From Chitinophaga flava (GTDB lineage Bacteria; Bacteroidota; Bacteroidia; Chitinophagales; Chitinophagaceae): a stretch of 64,000 bases of DNA. Below the pieces are notes generated by a model, which was not told the DNA's origin, made no database searches, and saw nothing but the letters and a program-made list of their open reading frames with translations. Within the stretch, counting starts at the first letter, position 1. Each line of letters begins with the position of its first letter. The position numbers were made by a program, and so were the translations under genes. The stretch is taken from positions 248,001-312,000 of the forward strand of contig NZ_QFFJ01000001.1 in the NCBI RefSeq assembly GCF_003308995.1, in the 5' to 3' direction. Positions 1 through 8,227 of this stretch are shown here, one piece after another.

Positions 1-474
1 GACCGGTATTTCGCCTGCAGGTATGGGAGGAGGGACAGCCCTGAAATAAACATGGGATCGATATTCGCCGGGAGGCAGGTTGCCGGTATTGATAACCTGC
101 AGTTTCACGGCTTGTGATTCTTTGGGAGCAATGGTTACAGTTCTCGGGAAAACCCGAAGGTTGTTGCTTGCAAACAATTGGCCCGAATCGGGTTGTTCAA
201 TGTTTTCAAAAGAACCATCTTCTTTCATTCTGATTTGTACAAAGGAAACAAGATAGGTAGCGGTGTCTTTGCCGGAATTGGCAAGAGCCAGGTCCTGTGT
301 TCTTTTGCTTCCATCGAAAATTACCCTTTTGGGATAAATCATCAGGTCGCCCTGCGCCTGCACTGAGGCCGCGTTTAGTAACAAAGAAAGCATGATTGCG
401 GTGCAAAAGACTATCTCATATCTTTGCTGCACGCGCAGGGTTAGCTGCTGTTTCATAAGCATGGTTGCATACAT
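1..474 (-). CDS. PapD-like periplasmic chaperone, partial (runs off window start)
   Basis: The reading frame stays open for 158 codons to the first base of the window, so only the N-terminal part is present. In-frame ATGs lie at 474, 462 and 456; the last gives the most typical signal peptide, beginning MKQQ and ending ...ASVQAQ. The mature part starts with a beta-strand pattern, IYPKRVIFDGSKRTQDLALA, then ends of strands such as RVFPRTVTIAP and QAVKLQV, which is the layout of the first immunoglobulin domain of PapD-like pilus chaperones. It lies about 100 bases downstream of a DUF4402 gene on the same strand, and such pairs are common in Bacteroidota. Inferred role: folding or assembly of the DUF4402 protein in the periplasm. 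The family call is from pattern only; the second domain is outside the window. Confidence 0.72.
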   Translation of the reverse strand, partial: MYATMLMKQQLTLRVQQRYEIVFCTAIMLSLLLNAASVQAQGDLMIYPKRVIFDGSKRTQDLALANSGKDTATYLVSFVQIRMKEDGSFENIEQPDSGQLFASNNLRVFPRTVTIAPKESQAVKLQVINTGNLPPGEYRSHVYFRAVPPPIPAGEIPV

Positions 475-517
475 CTCTTAACTAATTAAATAAATGAAGG
501 GTTTTCATAGGGATACC

Positions 518-551
518 AAAGGCCTGTACCCAGGTGTAGCACAGGACCTTT
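518..551 (-). other. Imperfect hairpin between DUF4402 gene and chaperone gene
   Basis: AAAGGCCTGT at 518-527 pairs with ACAGGACCTTT at 541-551 with one bulged base. It sits in the 98-base gap between two same-strand genes and has no T-run on the minus strand, so it is not a clear terminator. It could shield or attenuate the message so that the structural protein is made in excess of the chaperone, but this is inference. Confidence 0.35.
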
Positions 552-572
552 TGGTTGAGCTGAAATTGCCGA

Positions 573-1091
573 TCAGTTATAGTTGACGGTCACTGAAAAC
601 GGCGTAGCAGTACTGTAAACACCTGGTACTGAGCCGCCGGGCACCAGCAACGTTGCTCCAACCAGCAACGTTTGGCTGCCACCAGTCAACACCCCGGTAG
701 GGGTTGGAAAGCTGGTAAAATTATTTGCAAGCAATGTCTGTGCTCCACCACTGGTTGTATTGGTTAATGATACACTGACAGGAAGTGTGATGGAATACGT
801 AAATCCGTTCTCTCCGGTTACCTGAAAAGTACCAACACTTGGACCACCCGGAAGGGCGGAAACACCTCCTGTGAAAGTACGGGTTCCATTAGGCGCCAAT
901 ATTACAGCACCAGCTGTCCCGGAAGGTGCTATATTACCGAAGCTCAGATTACCATTCAGATTAATCACGGTTAGTGGGGTAACAACAGACGCAGAAGCAT
1001 TCGCAGTAGCCGTTCCTGATGTTTGTGCAGATACGTTCTCCACACACAAGACAGCCGCAAGCATGGTCAATGATAGAATCTCCTTCTTCAT
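573..1091 (-). CDS. DUF4402 domain-containing secreted protein
   Basis: A 172-residue protein with a signal peptide (MKKEILSLTM... cleaved near VSAQ at about residue 23). The mature part begins with an Ala/Ser/Thr-rich strand and VVTPLTVINLNGNLSFGNI, which is the hallmark start of DUF4402 (structural proteins related to pilin or spore-coat-like beta-sandwich proteins). It ends YSTATPFSVTVNYN, a C-terminal strand typical of the family. There are almost no charged residues. The start ATG follows directly from the signal peptide. The gene for a PapD-like chaperone follows on the same strand. The family has no assigned enzymatic role; a surface fibre or coat subunit is the likely function. Confidence 0.82.
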   Translation of the reverse strand: MKKEILSLTMLAAVLCVENVSAQTSGTATANASASVVTPLTVINLNGNLSFGNIAPSGTAGAVILAPNGTRTFTGGVSALPGGPSVGTFQVTGENGFTYSITLPVSVSLTNTTSGGAQTLLANNFTSFPTPTGVLTGGSQTLLVGATLLVPGGSVPGVYSTATPFSVTVNYN

Positions 1092-1576
1092 AGAAGTCTG
1101 AATTTAAGATGATGAAACGAACAAACGGAAGAATAAGCAGAATGCTGCCAGGGATAAAATCACATACATCCTTATACACGCAATCAGAAAATTACGCAAC
1201 ATTCACATGACTGATTAAATACGAAACCCTGTTACATCGATGGAAAATTACTGATGTCAGTAACTGCTATGATGGAAGGGACGCTTGGAAACCTATGGAA
1301 TAGTTAATTTCAGGATATACTGCCAATCTTAGATATAGTAATTCAGGGGAACAATGCTAATCAAAACTTTGGGACAACTAATTTACAGACTGTTTGGATA
1401 AGTGAAGCGAAGATAAAAAAGATTCTGATTCCTCCAAATTTTTTTTCAGAAAAAAATAAAAGATTAACAAAAAACACAATCATAATGCCACCAAAACAGC
1501 CACCACAGAGAATTTTAGCCACACAAATATAATAAATAAACAATTAGTTATCCTGACAATTATAATTTTTTACTAT
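1092..1576. other. Gene-free stretch upstream of the DUF4402 gene
   Basis: No convincing gene is visible here. A 60-codon minus-strand frame at 1361-1543 is low in complexity and rich in Phe and Ile, and is judged spurious. The stretch is AT-rich towards 1576. It holds a 16-base palindrome at 1248-1263 and a TATATTTG-like box on the minus strand at 1524-1531, but no good -33 element at the usual spacing, so the DUF4402 promoter is not placed with confidence. Confidence 0.5.
1248..1263. promoter_or_regulatory. 16-bp palindrome, possible operator
   Basis: TTACTGA at 1248-1254 and TCAGTAA at 1257-1263 form a perfect 7-2-7 inverted repeat about 157 bases upstream of the DUF4402 start. The arm length and the 9-base spacing between arm starts fit a dimeric regulator site. 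No regulator gene is adjacent, so the function is unknown. Confidence 0.35.
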
Positions 1577-1972
1577 TCAATCTATATATACAGGCATGTC
1601 CATCATTTGCCGTATATCCATTACCGTTAGTGAAGAAAACACTGCCAGCTTCGAAAGTATTTCTTCATCCGTCAACGCTCCACAACGCCTGCACGTCACC
1701 TCCAGCAATTGCCGCCACGTCACAAACGGCCGCGGAAAATCATCGTCCTCATACTCAATACCCAACTCCTCCTCTATCTTAAACAACAACTCCAGAAATC
1801 CCGGATACCAGTTATGCTCTTCCAACAACAGCCGCATACGCTCCCGCTCTTCCGGCAGATTTATTTTTATACTTCCGCAATGCCGGCACATTAATTCCGG
1901 TAACAACATGTCCGACGGATTAAAATAACTTTTACCGCCACACTGCCCGCAGGTATGTATCCATGGTCCCAT
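1577..1972 (-). CDS. Small protein with three CxxC zinc-ribbon motifs
   Basis: A 131-residue protein starting at ATG 1972 (MGPWIHTCGQCGG); the frame can be extended seven codons to a GTG at 1993, but the ATG is preferred. CxxC pairs lie at C8/C11, C29/C32 and C94/C97. The first two pairs fit a four-cysteine zinc ribbon; the third is alone and may bind metal only in a dimer, or be unrelated. The middle section is acidic and helical (LLLEEHN..., IEEELGIEYEDDD). No signal peptide, so cytoplasmic. It is divergent from the ArsR operon. I do not recognise a named family and assign no function. Confidence 0.6.
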   Translation of the reverse strand: MGPWIHTCGQCGGKSYFNPSDMLLPELMCRHCGSIKINLPEERERMRLLLEEHNWYPGFLELLFKIEEELGIEYEDDDFPRPFVTWRQLLEVTCRRCGALTDEEILSKLAVFSSLTVMDIRQMMDMPVYID

Positions 1973-2051
1973 AATAATCTTCTTTTCCAACACAAAGATA
2001 TATATGAGCCTTTATCATCCTCCAAAACAATTTTTCTCTCAAAAAAAATTA

Positions 2052-2069
2052 TGTAAGCATTTAATTACA
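2052..2069. promoter_or_regulatory. ArsR-type operator, copy 1
   Basis: TGTAAGCATTTAATTACA is an inverted repeat of the form TGTAA-N8-TTACA. It lies just upstream of the -7 box of the ArsR operon, in the -33 to -7 spacer region. A second copy of the same site follows 29 bases downstream. Short imperfect palindromes of this length are typical ArsR-family binding sites, and the regulator gene is the first gene of the operon, so self-repression is likely. Confidence 0.65.
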
Positions 2070-2074
2070 TTTTA

Positions 2075-2082
2075 TATATTTG
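2075..2082 (+). promoter_or_regulatory. Bacteroidota-type -7 box of the ArsR operon
   Basis: TATATTTG matches the TAnnTTTG consensus of Bacteroidota housekeeping promoters. It is placed between the two operator palindromes. The start codon is only 19 bases downstream of the box, so the message would have a very short leader. No clear TTG was found at -33. Confidence 0.5.
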
Positions 2083-2098
2083 TAAGCAAATGATTACA
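2081..2098. promoter_or_regulatory. ArsR-type operator, copy 2
   Basis: TGTAAGCAAATGATTACA repeats the TGTAA-N8-TTACA form of copy 1, sharing TGTAAGCA and ATTACA exactly. It overlaps the end of the -7 box and stops two bases before the start codon, so a bound regulator would cover the transcription start. Confidence 0.65.
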
Positions 2099-2100
2099 TA

Positions 2101-2451
2101 ATGGAAAAGAGACGGGACATATATCAGGCCATCGCAGACCCTACACGGCGGGAAATCATCACGCTGATAGCACGGCAATCCATGAACCTCAATACCATCG
2201 CCGAAAACTTCGACACCAGCAGGCCCGGCATCTCCCAGCATATTAAAATACTGACGGAATGCGGCCTGATCGTCATGCGCAAACAAGGACGGGAACGTTA
2301 CTGCGAACTAAAAATAGACCGGCTCCAGGAAATATCCGGATGGGTGGAAGAATGCCGGAAATACTGGAATGAGACCATCGATTCCATGGAACTGTACTTA
2401 GAGGATTTACAATCAAAAAATAAAAAAAATGGCAAACAGAGCAAAAAATGA
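2101..2451 (+). CDS. ArsR-family winged-helix transcriptional regulator
   Basis: A 116-residue cytoplasmic DNA-binding protein. Residues 5-85 form the winged helix: IADPTRREIITLI, then NTIAENFDTSRPGISQHIKIL as helix-turn-helix, then LIVMRKQGRERYCEL as the wing. This is the ArsR subclass often paired with AHSA1-type genes, as in SdpR-like regulators. No metal-binding cysteine cluster is visible: the Cys residues are isolated, so metal sensing is unlikely. The C-terminus is a Lys-rich tail that overlaps the next gene by 23 bases, showing translational coupling. Two matching palindromes cover its promoter, which suggests autorepression. The ligand or signal is unknown. Confidence 0.88.
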   Translation: MEKRRDIYQAIADPTRREIITLIARQSMNLNTIAENFDTSRPGISQHIKILTECGLIVMRKQGRERYCELKIDRLQEISGWVEECRKYWNETIDSMELYLEDLQSKNKKNGKQSKK

Positions 2452-2926
2452 TACGTTCATCTCCCGTATCATCCGTGCACCACGGGAATTAGTATTTGAA
2501 GCATGGACTCAACCCGAACACCTGCAACACTGGTATGCGCCCAAAGGCTGTGTCGTCCACTTTGCATATACCGATATAAGGCCAGGAGGCAGCACACTCT
2601 CCTGTATCCGCAATCCCGGTAGCACAAACAAAGACTGCTGGTGTAAAACCACCTATCTCGAAATTGTGTCTCCCGAAAAAATCGTCTGCAAACTACAGCT
2701 GGCCGATGAACAGGGTAACCCTATCAGCTCCCTGGAAGCCGGCATGGACCCCGACTGGCCCACAGAAACAATACTAACGGTCACGTTTACACCGGAAGGC
2801 AATAACACACTGTTTACGCTACATCAAACCGTAGACATGGCACTCGCCAAACGCACCGGCGCCTACCCCAGCTGGGAACAGATGTTCGACATTCTCGAAG
2901 CCCACCTGCAGCCGGCGCATCAATAG
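2429..2926 (+). CDS. AHSA1/SRPBCC-domain protein
   Basis: A 165-residue cytoplasmic protein spanned by one START-like (SRPBCC) domain of the AHSA1 type: FISRIIRAPRELVFEAWTQPEHLQHWYAP at the N-terminus, then FTPEGNNTLFTLHQTV and a final helix. This fold encloses a hydrophobic ligand cavity. It overlaps the ArsR gene by 23 bases and precedes an alpha/beta hydrolase gene by 23 bases, so the three form one operon. ArsR plus AHSA1 pairs are widespread and their ligand is generally not known. Length is normal for the family. Confidence 0.88.
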   Translation: MANRAKNDTFISRIIRAPRELVFEAWTQPEHLQHWYAPKGCVVHFAYTDIRPGGSTLSCIRNPGSTNKDCWCKTTYLEIVSPEKIVCKLQLADEQGNPISSLEAGMDPDWPTETILTVTFTPEGNNTLFTLHQTVDMALAKRTGAYPSWEQMFDILEAHLQPAHQ

Positions 2927-2949
2927 TATAACCTTTAAACATATACGAA

Positions 2950-3828
2950 ATGAAACGCCTAATCCTGGTAGCGATCGCCTTCGCTACCATCAGCGCTGTA
3001 TTGCCTGTCAGTGCCAGTCCTCTGAAAAACAGTACCATCCAGACAGACAGCTCCAGCGGATACGCCAATGTTAACGGCATCAAAATGTACTACGAAATAC
3101 ATGGTCAGGGAAGCCCGCTCCTATTGATACATGGCGGTGGCTCCACTCTCCGCACCACCTTTGGCAATGTACTCAACGACTTCGCCAGTCATCACCAGGT
3201 GATAGCCGTAGAAATGCAGGGACATGGTCATACCGTAGGACGCCCCGGCAACACCACTTTCGAACAGGATGCGGATGACATAGCCGCACTGTTAAAAGCA
3301 CTAAACATCCCGCAAGCCGATATCATCGGATTCAGCAATGGCGGTAGCACTACCATGCAGGTAGCCATCCGCCACCCCGAAGTAGTGCGCAGCGTAGTGA
3401 TTATCTCTGCCTTTTACAAACGGGAAGGCCTGCCGGCTGCATTCTGGAAAAACATGGAGCAAGCTGATTTCAGTTATATGCCACAAGTTTATAAAGATGC
3501 CTTTATGGCGATCCGCCATGATCAAAAAGCACTGCTGGCCATGTTCAACCAGGACAGGGAACGGGTAGTCCATTTCAAAGACTGGTCAGATGATGACATC
3601 CGTTCTATTAAAGTACCTGCATTTGTGATCACCAGCGAACTGGATATAGTTCAGCCCGAACATGCAATAGCCATGTCCCGGCTGTTGCCCAAAGGCCGCC
3701 TGGCTATCATGCCCGGTACACATGGAGAGTTTCTGGGTGAGGTTTTGGGAAAACAAGACAGTAAGATGCCTCAGTTGGCAGTAGCAATGATAGAAGAGTT
3801 TCTGACAGGAGTATCCAACAATAAATAG
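2950..3828 (+). CDS. Exported alpha/beta-fold hydrolase
   Basis: A 292-residue protein with a signal peptide (MKRLILVAIAFATISA..., cleavage near residue 23), so periplasmic or further out. It contains the alpha/beta hydrolase core: HGGG at 61-64 for the oxyanion hole, nucleophile elbow GFSNGG with Ser129, Asp232 in ELDIV and His258 in GTHGE, giving a complete Ser-Asp-His triad. The lid region at about 155-205 is small. Substrate cannot be read from the sequence; the family includes esterases, haloperoxidase-like enzymes and epoxide hydrolases, but the Ser nucleophile points to an esterase or related hydrolase. Third gene of the ArsR operon, followed at once by a terminator. Confidence 0.88.
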   Translation: MKRLILVAIAFATISAVLPVSASPLKNSTIQTDSSSGYANVNGIKMYYEIHGQGSPLLLIHGGGSTLRTTFGNVLNDFASHHQVIAVEMQGHGHTVGRPGNTTFEQDADDIAALLKALNIPQADIIGFSNGGSTTMQVAIRHPEVVRSVVIISAFYKREGLPAAFWKNMEQADFSYMPQVYKDAFMAIRHDQKALLAMFNQDRERVVHFKDWSDDDIRSIKVPAFVITSELDIVQPEHAIAMSRLLPKGRLAIMPGTHGEFLGEVLGKQDSKMPQLAVAMIEEFLTGVSNNK

Positions 3829-3837
3829 TGTATACAA

Positions 3838-3880
3838 CAAAACCGGGTATCTATCTACATAAAATAAATACCCGGTTTTG
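3838..3880. terminator. Bidirectional terminator between convergent genes
   Basis: A perfect 13-bp stem: CAAAACCGGGTAT at 3838-3850 and ATACCCGGTTTTG at 3868-3880, with a 17-base loop. It lies between the 3' ends of the alpha/beta hydrolase gene and the minus-strand SRPBCC-like gene, so it can serve both. Confidence 0.8.
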
Positions 3881-3884
3881 TAAT

Positions 3885-4391
3885 TTATTCCAGCATTTTT
3901 TTCAGTCCGGCTTCATAGTTGGCTATTTCAGCGGAAAGGCTGTCCACCAGCGGTTTTCTGCCGGCCTTATCTCCTTCCAGTATAATACTCCAGCGCACTA
4001 CAGACACCTCATCATTGTCGGGCAGGGATTCTACCAACGCCGTTACGATGGCATTGCTGATACCGGCCGGCAACGGCTCCAGCACATGAAACACAAAAAA
4101 TTTGTACGACTCATGTACCTGTTCAATTTCATCGGTGCGCTTACGGCCATCGCTGAAAGTGAGATCACGGTAGCGGGTTTCATTCACAGTGCGGATATTT
4201 ACCTCTTTGATGGTTCCATTGGAATATTCCTTTACCTGCGGCAGATCGCGGATGATACGCCATATCTTCACCGTCGTGCTTTTAATCCTGGTTTCGTGGG
4301 TATAATCCGGGATAATACGTTTAGCAGCCTGCATCTGCGCCATGGCCATACTACTCCAGCAGGTCAGCAACAATAATAATAACTTCTTCAT
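3885..4391 (-). CDS. Exported SRPBCC/START-like protein
   Basis: A 168-residue protein with a signal peptide (MKKLLLLLLTCWSSMAMAQ, cleavage near 19). The mature part follows a polyketide cyclase/START-like pattern: a first strand THETRIKSTTVKIWRIIRDLPQVKEYSNG, central strands YRDLTFSDGRKR, and a long C-terminal helix SLSAEIANYEAGLKKML. It probably binds a hydrophobic small molecule in the periplasm. It is the last gene of the minus-strand SusC/SusD operon, 29 bases after a TlpA gene. Family call is from fold pattern, so moderate. Confidence 0.62.
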   Translation of the reverse strand: MKKLLLLLLTCWSSMAMAQMQAAKRIIPDYTHETRIKSTTVKIWRIIRDLPQVKEYSNGTIKEVNIRTVNETRYRDLTFSDGRKRTDEIEQVHESYKFFVFHVLEPLPAGISNAIVTALVESLPDNDEVSVVRWSIILEGDKAGRKPLVDSLSAEIANYEAGLKKMLE

Positions 4392-4420
4392 AACACTTCT
4401 TTACAGCTTAAATTAAAACA

Positions 4421-5587
4421 CTATTTACCAAAGATTTCTTCCAGCTTTTGAGTCAGCTCTTCCCCGCGAAGGTTCACGGCCAGTATCTTACCGTCTTTGT
4501 CGAGCAGGAAATTGCTGGGTACTGCACGGATATTGTATTCTTTTGCCACTTCATTTTTCCAGCCTTTGAGATCACTCACATGCTCCCAGGTGAGACCGTC
4601 GTCTTTAATGGCTTTAAGCCATGCATCCTTTTTGTCGTCCAGTGATACGGCCAGGATCTCCAGTCCTTTTTTGTGGTACTTTTCGTAGTTATCGAGCACA
4701 TTGGGATTTTCTGCACGGCAGGGACCACACCAGCTGGCCCAGAAATCGAGCAGCACATATTTGCCGCGATAGTCTGTCAGCTGTACCGCTTTTCCGTTGA
4801 CATTGTTTTGGGTGAAGTTTATGGCCGTGGCGCCAATAGCTGTTTTACGGGCAATCGCTTCTGCCTTTACCATATCTACCTGTTTGCTTTTTGCTTCTTC
4901 GAGATAAGGATATTTTTTCACCAGACGATCCAGTTCTACTGTAATCAGTTCCTTATCTTTTCTGGGATGCAGATAATCCAACACATACAACAGTACGGGT
5001 GTATTGGGATACATTTTGACCAGCAGTTTTAAACGTTCGCCCATATCATCGCCGAGCCATCCGTATTGGTCCTGCAGTGCCCTTTCCAAAGCTGTATCCT
5101 TTGCCAGGGAAGCCTTATACTGCAAGCGGCCCACTTCGATCATATTCTGGTAATTGCGGTGAACGATAAAATTGACCTGGTTAATGAGATTATTCTCTTC
5201 GCTACCCTGGATGTACACATAAGGCGGATTCTTAATCCTGATGGCCGCAGTATCCATTCCTCTGAAATCTATCCGAAGATTCTCCTTGTTGGCCCAAACG
5301 GTAAGCCGGTCTTCTTCAAATTCATTCAATACATAAAACTGCGGGCGGGTGGCATCCAGCTTTATCGTGTAAGTCCCATCGGGTTTCAGGCGGATTGTAT
5401 CAATCGTGATACGATCATCCCCTACCTCCTTTTGTACCAGGAAAGGGAATTTTTCCTGTTGTTCCTGTGGCGGTGGAAATTTTATCTTTCCGCTCACAGT
5501 AATAAACCGTTTGGTTTGTGCGGTGGCCGGAAGGGCCATGCTGGCGGCCAGCATGGCCAGCAGCCAGCTGTTCTGTTTTTTTCTCAT
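4421..5587 (-). CDS. TlpA-like thioredoxin with DUF4369-like N-domain
   Basis: A 388-residue exported protein with a signal peptide ending near ATAQ (residue 24). Residues 27-110 are a beta-rich DUF4369-like domain, residues 125-245 a helical linker, and residues 250-388 a thioredoxin domain with WCGPC at C287-C290 and a cis-Pro loop in RAVPSNFLL. TlpA-like proteins reduce disulfides in the periplasm, for instance in cytochrome c maturation or outer-membrane protein quality control. It follows another TlpA gene by 21 bases in the same operon as SusC and SusD. Its exact client is not evident. Confidence 0.88.
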   Translation of the reverse strand: MRKKQNSWLLAMLAASMALPATAQTKRFITVSGKIKFPPPQEQQEKFPFLVQKEVGDDRITIDTIRLKPDGTYTIKLDATRPQFYVLNEFEEDRLTVWANKENLRIDFRGMDTAAIRIKNPPYVYIQGSEENNLINQVNFIVHRNYQNMIEVGRLQYKASLAKDTALERALQDQYGWLGDDMGERLKLLVKMYPNTPVLLYVLDYLHPRKDKELITVELDRLVKKYPYLEEAKSKQVDMVKAEAIARKTAIGATAINFTQNNVNGKAVQLTDYRGKYVLLDFWASWCGPCRAENPNVLDNYEKYHKKGLEILAVSLDDKKDAWLKAIKDDGLTWEHVSDLKGWKNEVAKEYNIRAVPSNFLLDKDGKILAVNLRGEELTQKLEEIFGK

Positions 5588-5608
5588 GTAGATGGTTTAT
5601 GATATTAC

Positions 5609-6814
5609 TTATTGCATAGGCATCATCGGGATAGCCTTTGTTGTACCGTTTTCGTTTTTGATTTTTTCAGGCTCAGGCTTTTTAACTGCGGCGCCAAAAA
5701 TCGCTGCCAGCTTCTTTTCTATATTACCATTCCCGGTATCATCAAAACCAATTTCTTTCATTAAAATTTTCCCTTCGGGAGAAATCAGATAAGTGGTAGG
5801 CACACCGGTGACTGCGAATCCGCCACCTGCTATATTGATATTGTCCAACGACTGCAGCCAGGGATTGTTTTCTTCAGCTACGGCCTTCAGCCAGTCTGCC
5901 TTGCTTTTATCGATGGAAATACTGTAGATAATAAAGTCCTGGTCTTTGTACTGCTGATACACCTCTCTCATATGAGGGAAGGATTTGCGGCAGGGCGCGC
6001 ACCAGCTGGCCCAGAAGTCGATCAGGACGTATTTTCCTTTCAGGCTGCTGAAAGCGATGACTTTACCATCGGGGCCTGGCAGGGAAAAATCCTTTACCTG
6101 CCTGCCGATAGCGGAGTTACGGATACCTTCGGTAAACTGATGAAATTCCTTTGCGGGCGTTGTTGTTTTCATCTCTTTGGACAATGCAGCGTATAGCCGT
6201 TCCTGTTGTTCCACCGAAGCGATCTGGCGGGCATCACTCAGACTGTATACCGATGCATAGGAATTGGGATGTTCTTTCACCAGCTTCTCCAGTATTGGCA
6301 GCAGATGCTGTTGTTGCAGTTCATGCTGTTTTTTCTCAAAGGCCTCGTACTGCGGATCATTCTCCTGCAGCCATGGTTTACCGAAAGCCTGTTGCAGGCC
6401 GGTACTGATCTTTTTCCAGGCAGTGGACTTGTCCTGCTCATAAGCCCGCAGCAGTTCCGTTGCCTCAGAACCTTTTACGACAGAAGCATTCATGCCTTTA
6501 CTGATATCGCTGGTGACGGTGTAGGTGACCGGTTTGTCCATCAGGATGCCGAAAGGCACATACATCTGGCGTTCGGCCTGTACATATTCTGGCAGCAGCA
6601 TCAGAAATACCGGTTCGCTGAAGGGTATTCTGAAAGAATAGTGCCCGTTGACGATGGCGGCAGAGTCCTTGTAGGTGCGGGAATAGAGGTATATTTTATG
6701 ATGTCCTTTCAGGTCGCCGCTGATATCTCCCTGCAGGATGATTTCCTTACTATTCTGTGCCTGGCTGCAGAGGGCCAGTAAGGCGGCAGAGAGGGTGGTA
6801 ATGGTTTTCTTCAT
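5609..6814 (-). CDS. TlpA-like thioredoxin with DUF4369 N-domain
   Basis: A 401-residue exported protein; signal peptide MKKTITTLSAALLALCSQAQ. Residues 24-115 match a DUF4369 pattern (IILQGDISGDLKGHHKIYLYS). Residues 235-380 are a thioredoxin domain with WCAPC at C272-C275 and the cis-Pro loop TGVPTTYLI. The C-terminal tail is Lys/Pro/Glu-rich, then ends in PMMPMQ, which is unusual. It is a paralogue of the next gene in the operon; two consecutive redoxins after SusD suggest a thiol-related role for the locus. Lies 24 bases after SusD. Confidence 0.88.
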   Translation of the reverse strand: MKKTITTLSAALLALCSQAQNSKEIILQGDISGDLKGHHKIYLYSRTYKDSAAIVNGHYSFRIPFSEPVFLMLLPEYVQAERQMYVPFGILMDKPVTYTVTSDISKGMNASVVKGSEATELLRAYEQDKSTAWKKISTGLQQAFGKPWLQENDPQYEAFEKKQHELQQQHLLPILEKLVKEHPNSYASVYSLSDARQIASVEQQERLYAALSKEMKTTTPAKEFHQFTEGIRNSAIGRQVKDFSLPGPDGKVIAFSSLKGKYVLIDFWASWCAPCRKSFPHMREVYQQYKDQDFIIYSISIDKSKADWLKAVAEENNPWLQSLDNINIAGGGFAVTGVPTTYLISPEGKILMKEIGFDDTGNGNIEKKLAAIFGAAVKKPEPEKIKNENGTTKAIPMMPMQ

Positions 6815-6838
6815 CTGTTTATCGTTTATGCTTTTACG

Positions 6839-8218
6839 TTATTTGGTATATCCCGGGTTTTGTACAATGAGTCCGCCGGTGATATCAATTTCCCGCTGAG
6901 GAATGGGCATAGCATAGCGGTCTGCGGGCAACTGGGGATTAGGCTGTTTGCCGCTGCGAATGGCATCAAAACGGGCAAACCCTTCAAATGCCAGCTCCCG
7001 GCTGCGTTCCAGCAATATGCGATCTATCAGCGCCTGTTTACTACTGAAGTCTGCTATGGTGTATACTTTGGGTACCGGATTTTTCGTGTAGGCGCGGCCG
7101 TATACTTTATTCAGCAGGTCTACAGAGGTAACGTTCACGCCGTTGGTCTGAACCAGGGCTTCGGCGGCGGTCAGCATGACTTCCGGCAGGCGGATCATAT
7201 TGACATTATCCATGAGCTTAGGGTCAGTGAATTTGCGCATCTGTTTGGTGGTGGTAAACAAATCTGTAAGCCTTTCGTCCTGTGCTTCGTACCGGGCCAG
7301 GAAGTCGGGCAACGGCTGATAATAGCCATAAGCATAGTAGATACCATGGCTGCCATAGCTGGTAGCATTAAAGCTCTCCGGGAAGGCAAAAACGATTTCG
7401 GTACTAAGCGGATATTTGCCGGTGCCGGTGGCATGGTCGGGCCAGAGCTGTACAAAAGACGGCTGCAGGGCATACCCTTGTGCAGACAACACTGTATTAG
7501 CATAAGCAGCCGCTTTGGCATAGTCCTGCATATAAAGTGATACACGGGCTGCAAGAGCCGCAGCAGCTCCTTTGGTGGCACGGCCGGCCTGATCTGTAGG
7601 ATCGGTACGTTTTTCCGGCAACACAGCTATGGACTCATCCAGGTCTTTTAATATCTGCGTATATACTTCTCCGTTAGTATTCCTGGCTTTATTCTGAGAA
7701 CCATCATAACCATCAAAGGACTGTAGCATCAGTGGAATGCCCTTATTGTTCATCTTACCCTGCAACGCACCATCGCCGTACATCTGCAACAGTATCAGGT
7801 GACAGAAAGCCCTTATAAATCTGGCTTCGGCAATAAACCGCTGCTGAAGACCGGCATCAAACGTAGCATACCGGGAGAGCTGTGTAATGATCACATTGGC
7901 CTGATTAATGGTCATGTATGGTTTTCTCCAGAGGTCATCGTAGTTTTTGTCGCGGGGATCTACATTGCCTTTTACAACGGCCTGGTCAAAAGAGCTGACC
8001 ACATTGCCGGTGACATCTGCAAACAGGTACATGTTTCCGCCACAGGCGTCCATCATGCGCAGGTAGGTGTCTGCCAGAAAACTTTCGGTGGTTTGTTTAT
8101 TTTTTAAAAGGTCAGCTTCCACCATGGTACCTTCCGGCTTCAGGTCGAGTTGTTTGTTGCAAGCCACGAGTACGACCAGCAGCAACAGGCTGTATATGTA
8201 AGACGAATATCTTTTCAT
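6839..8218 (-). CDS. SusD/RagB-family nutrient-binding lipoprotein
   Basis: A 459-residue lipoprotein with lipobox VLVAC (Cys20). It shows the SusD layout: the N-terminal segment LDLKPEGTMVEADLLKNKQTTESFLADTYLRM, TPR-like helices around 125-225 (ARFIRAFCHLILLQMYGDG and RVSLYMQDYAKAAAYANTVL), and the C-terminal signature LLERSRELAFEGFARFDAIRSGK. It is somewhat shorter than many SusDs (about 500 or more). It forms a lid on the SusC porin whose gene ends 9 bases upstream. Ligand unknown; no glycosidase gene is in this operon. Confidence 0.93.
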   Translation of the reverse strand: MKRYSSYIYSLLLLVVLVACNKQLDLKPEGTMVEADLLKNKQTTESFLADTYLRMMDACGGNMYLFADVTGNVVSSFDQAVVKGNVDPRDKNYDDLWRKPYMTINQANVIITQLSRYATFDAGLQQRFIAEARFIRAFCHLILLQMYGDGALQGKMNNKGIPLMLQSFDGYDGSQNKARNTNGEVYTQILKDLDESIAVLPEKRTDPTDQAGRATKGAAAALAARVSLYMQDYAKAAAYANTVLSAQGYALQPSFVQLWPDHATGTGKYPLSTEIVFAFPESFNATSYGSHGIYYAYGYYQPLPDFLARYEAQDERLTDLFTTTKQMRKFTDPKLMDNVNMIRLPEVMLTAAEALVQTNGVNVTSVDLLNKVYGRAYTKNPVPKVYTIADFSSKQALIDRILLERSRELAFEGFARFDAIRSGKQPNPQLPADRYAMPIPQREIDITGGLIVQNPGYTK

Positions 8219-8227
8219 ACGATCATT

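Noticed and set aside
1361..1543. 60-codon minus-strand frame rich in Phe, Ile and Cys
   Set aside because: Low complexity, AT-driven, with no start context; treated as non-coding.
3828..4376. 182-codon plus-strand frame over the SRPBCC-like gene
   Set aside because: It begins in the terminator and lies antisense to a gene with signal peptide and fold pattern.
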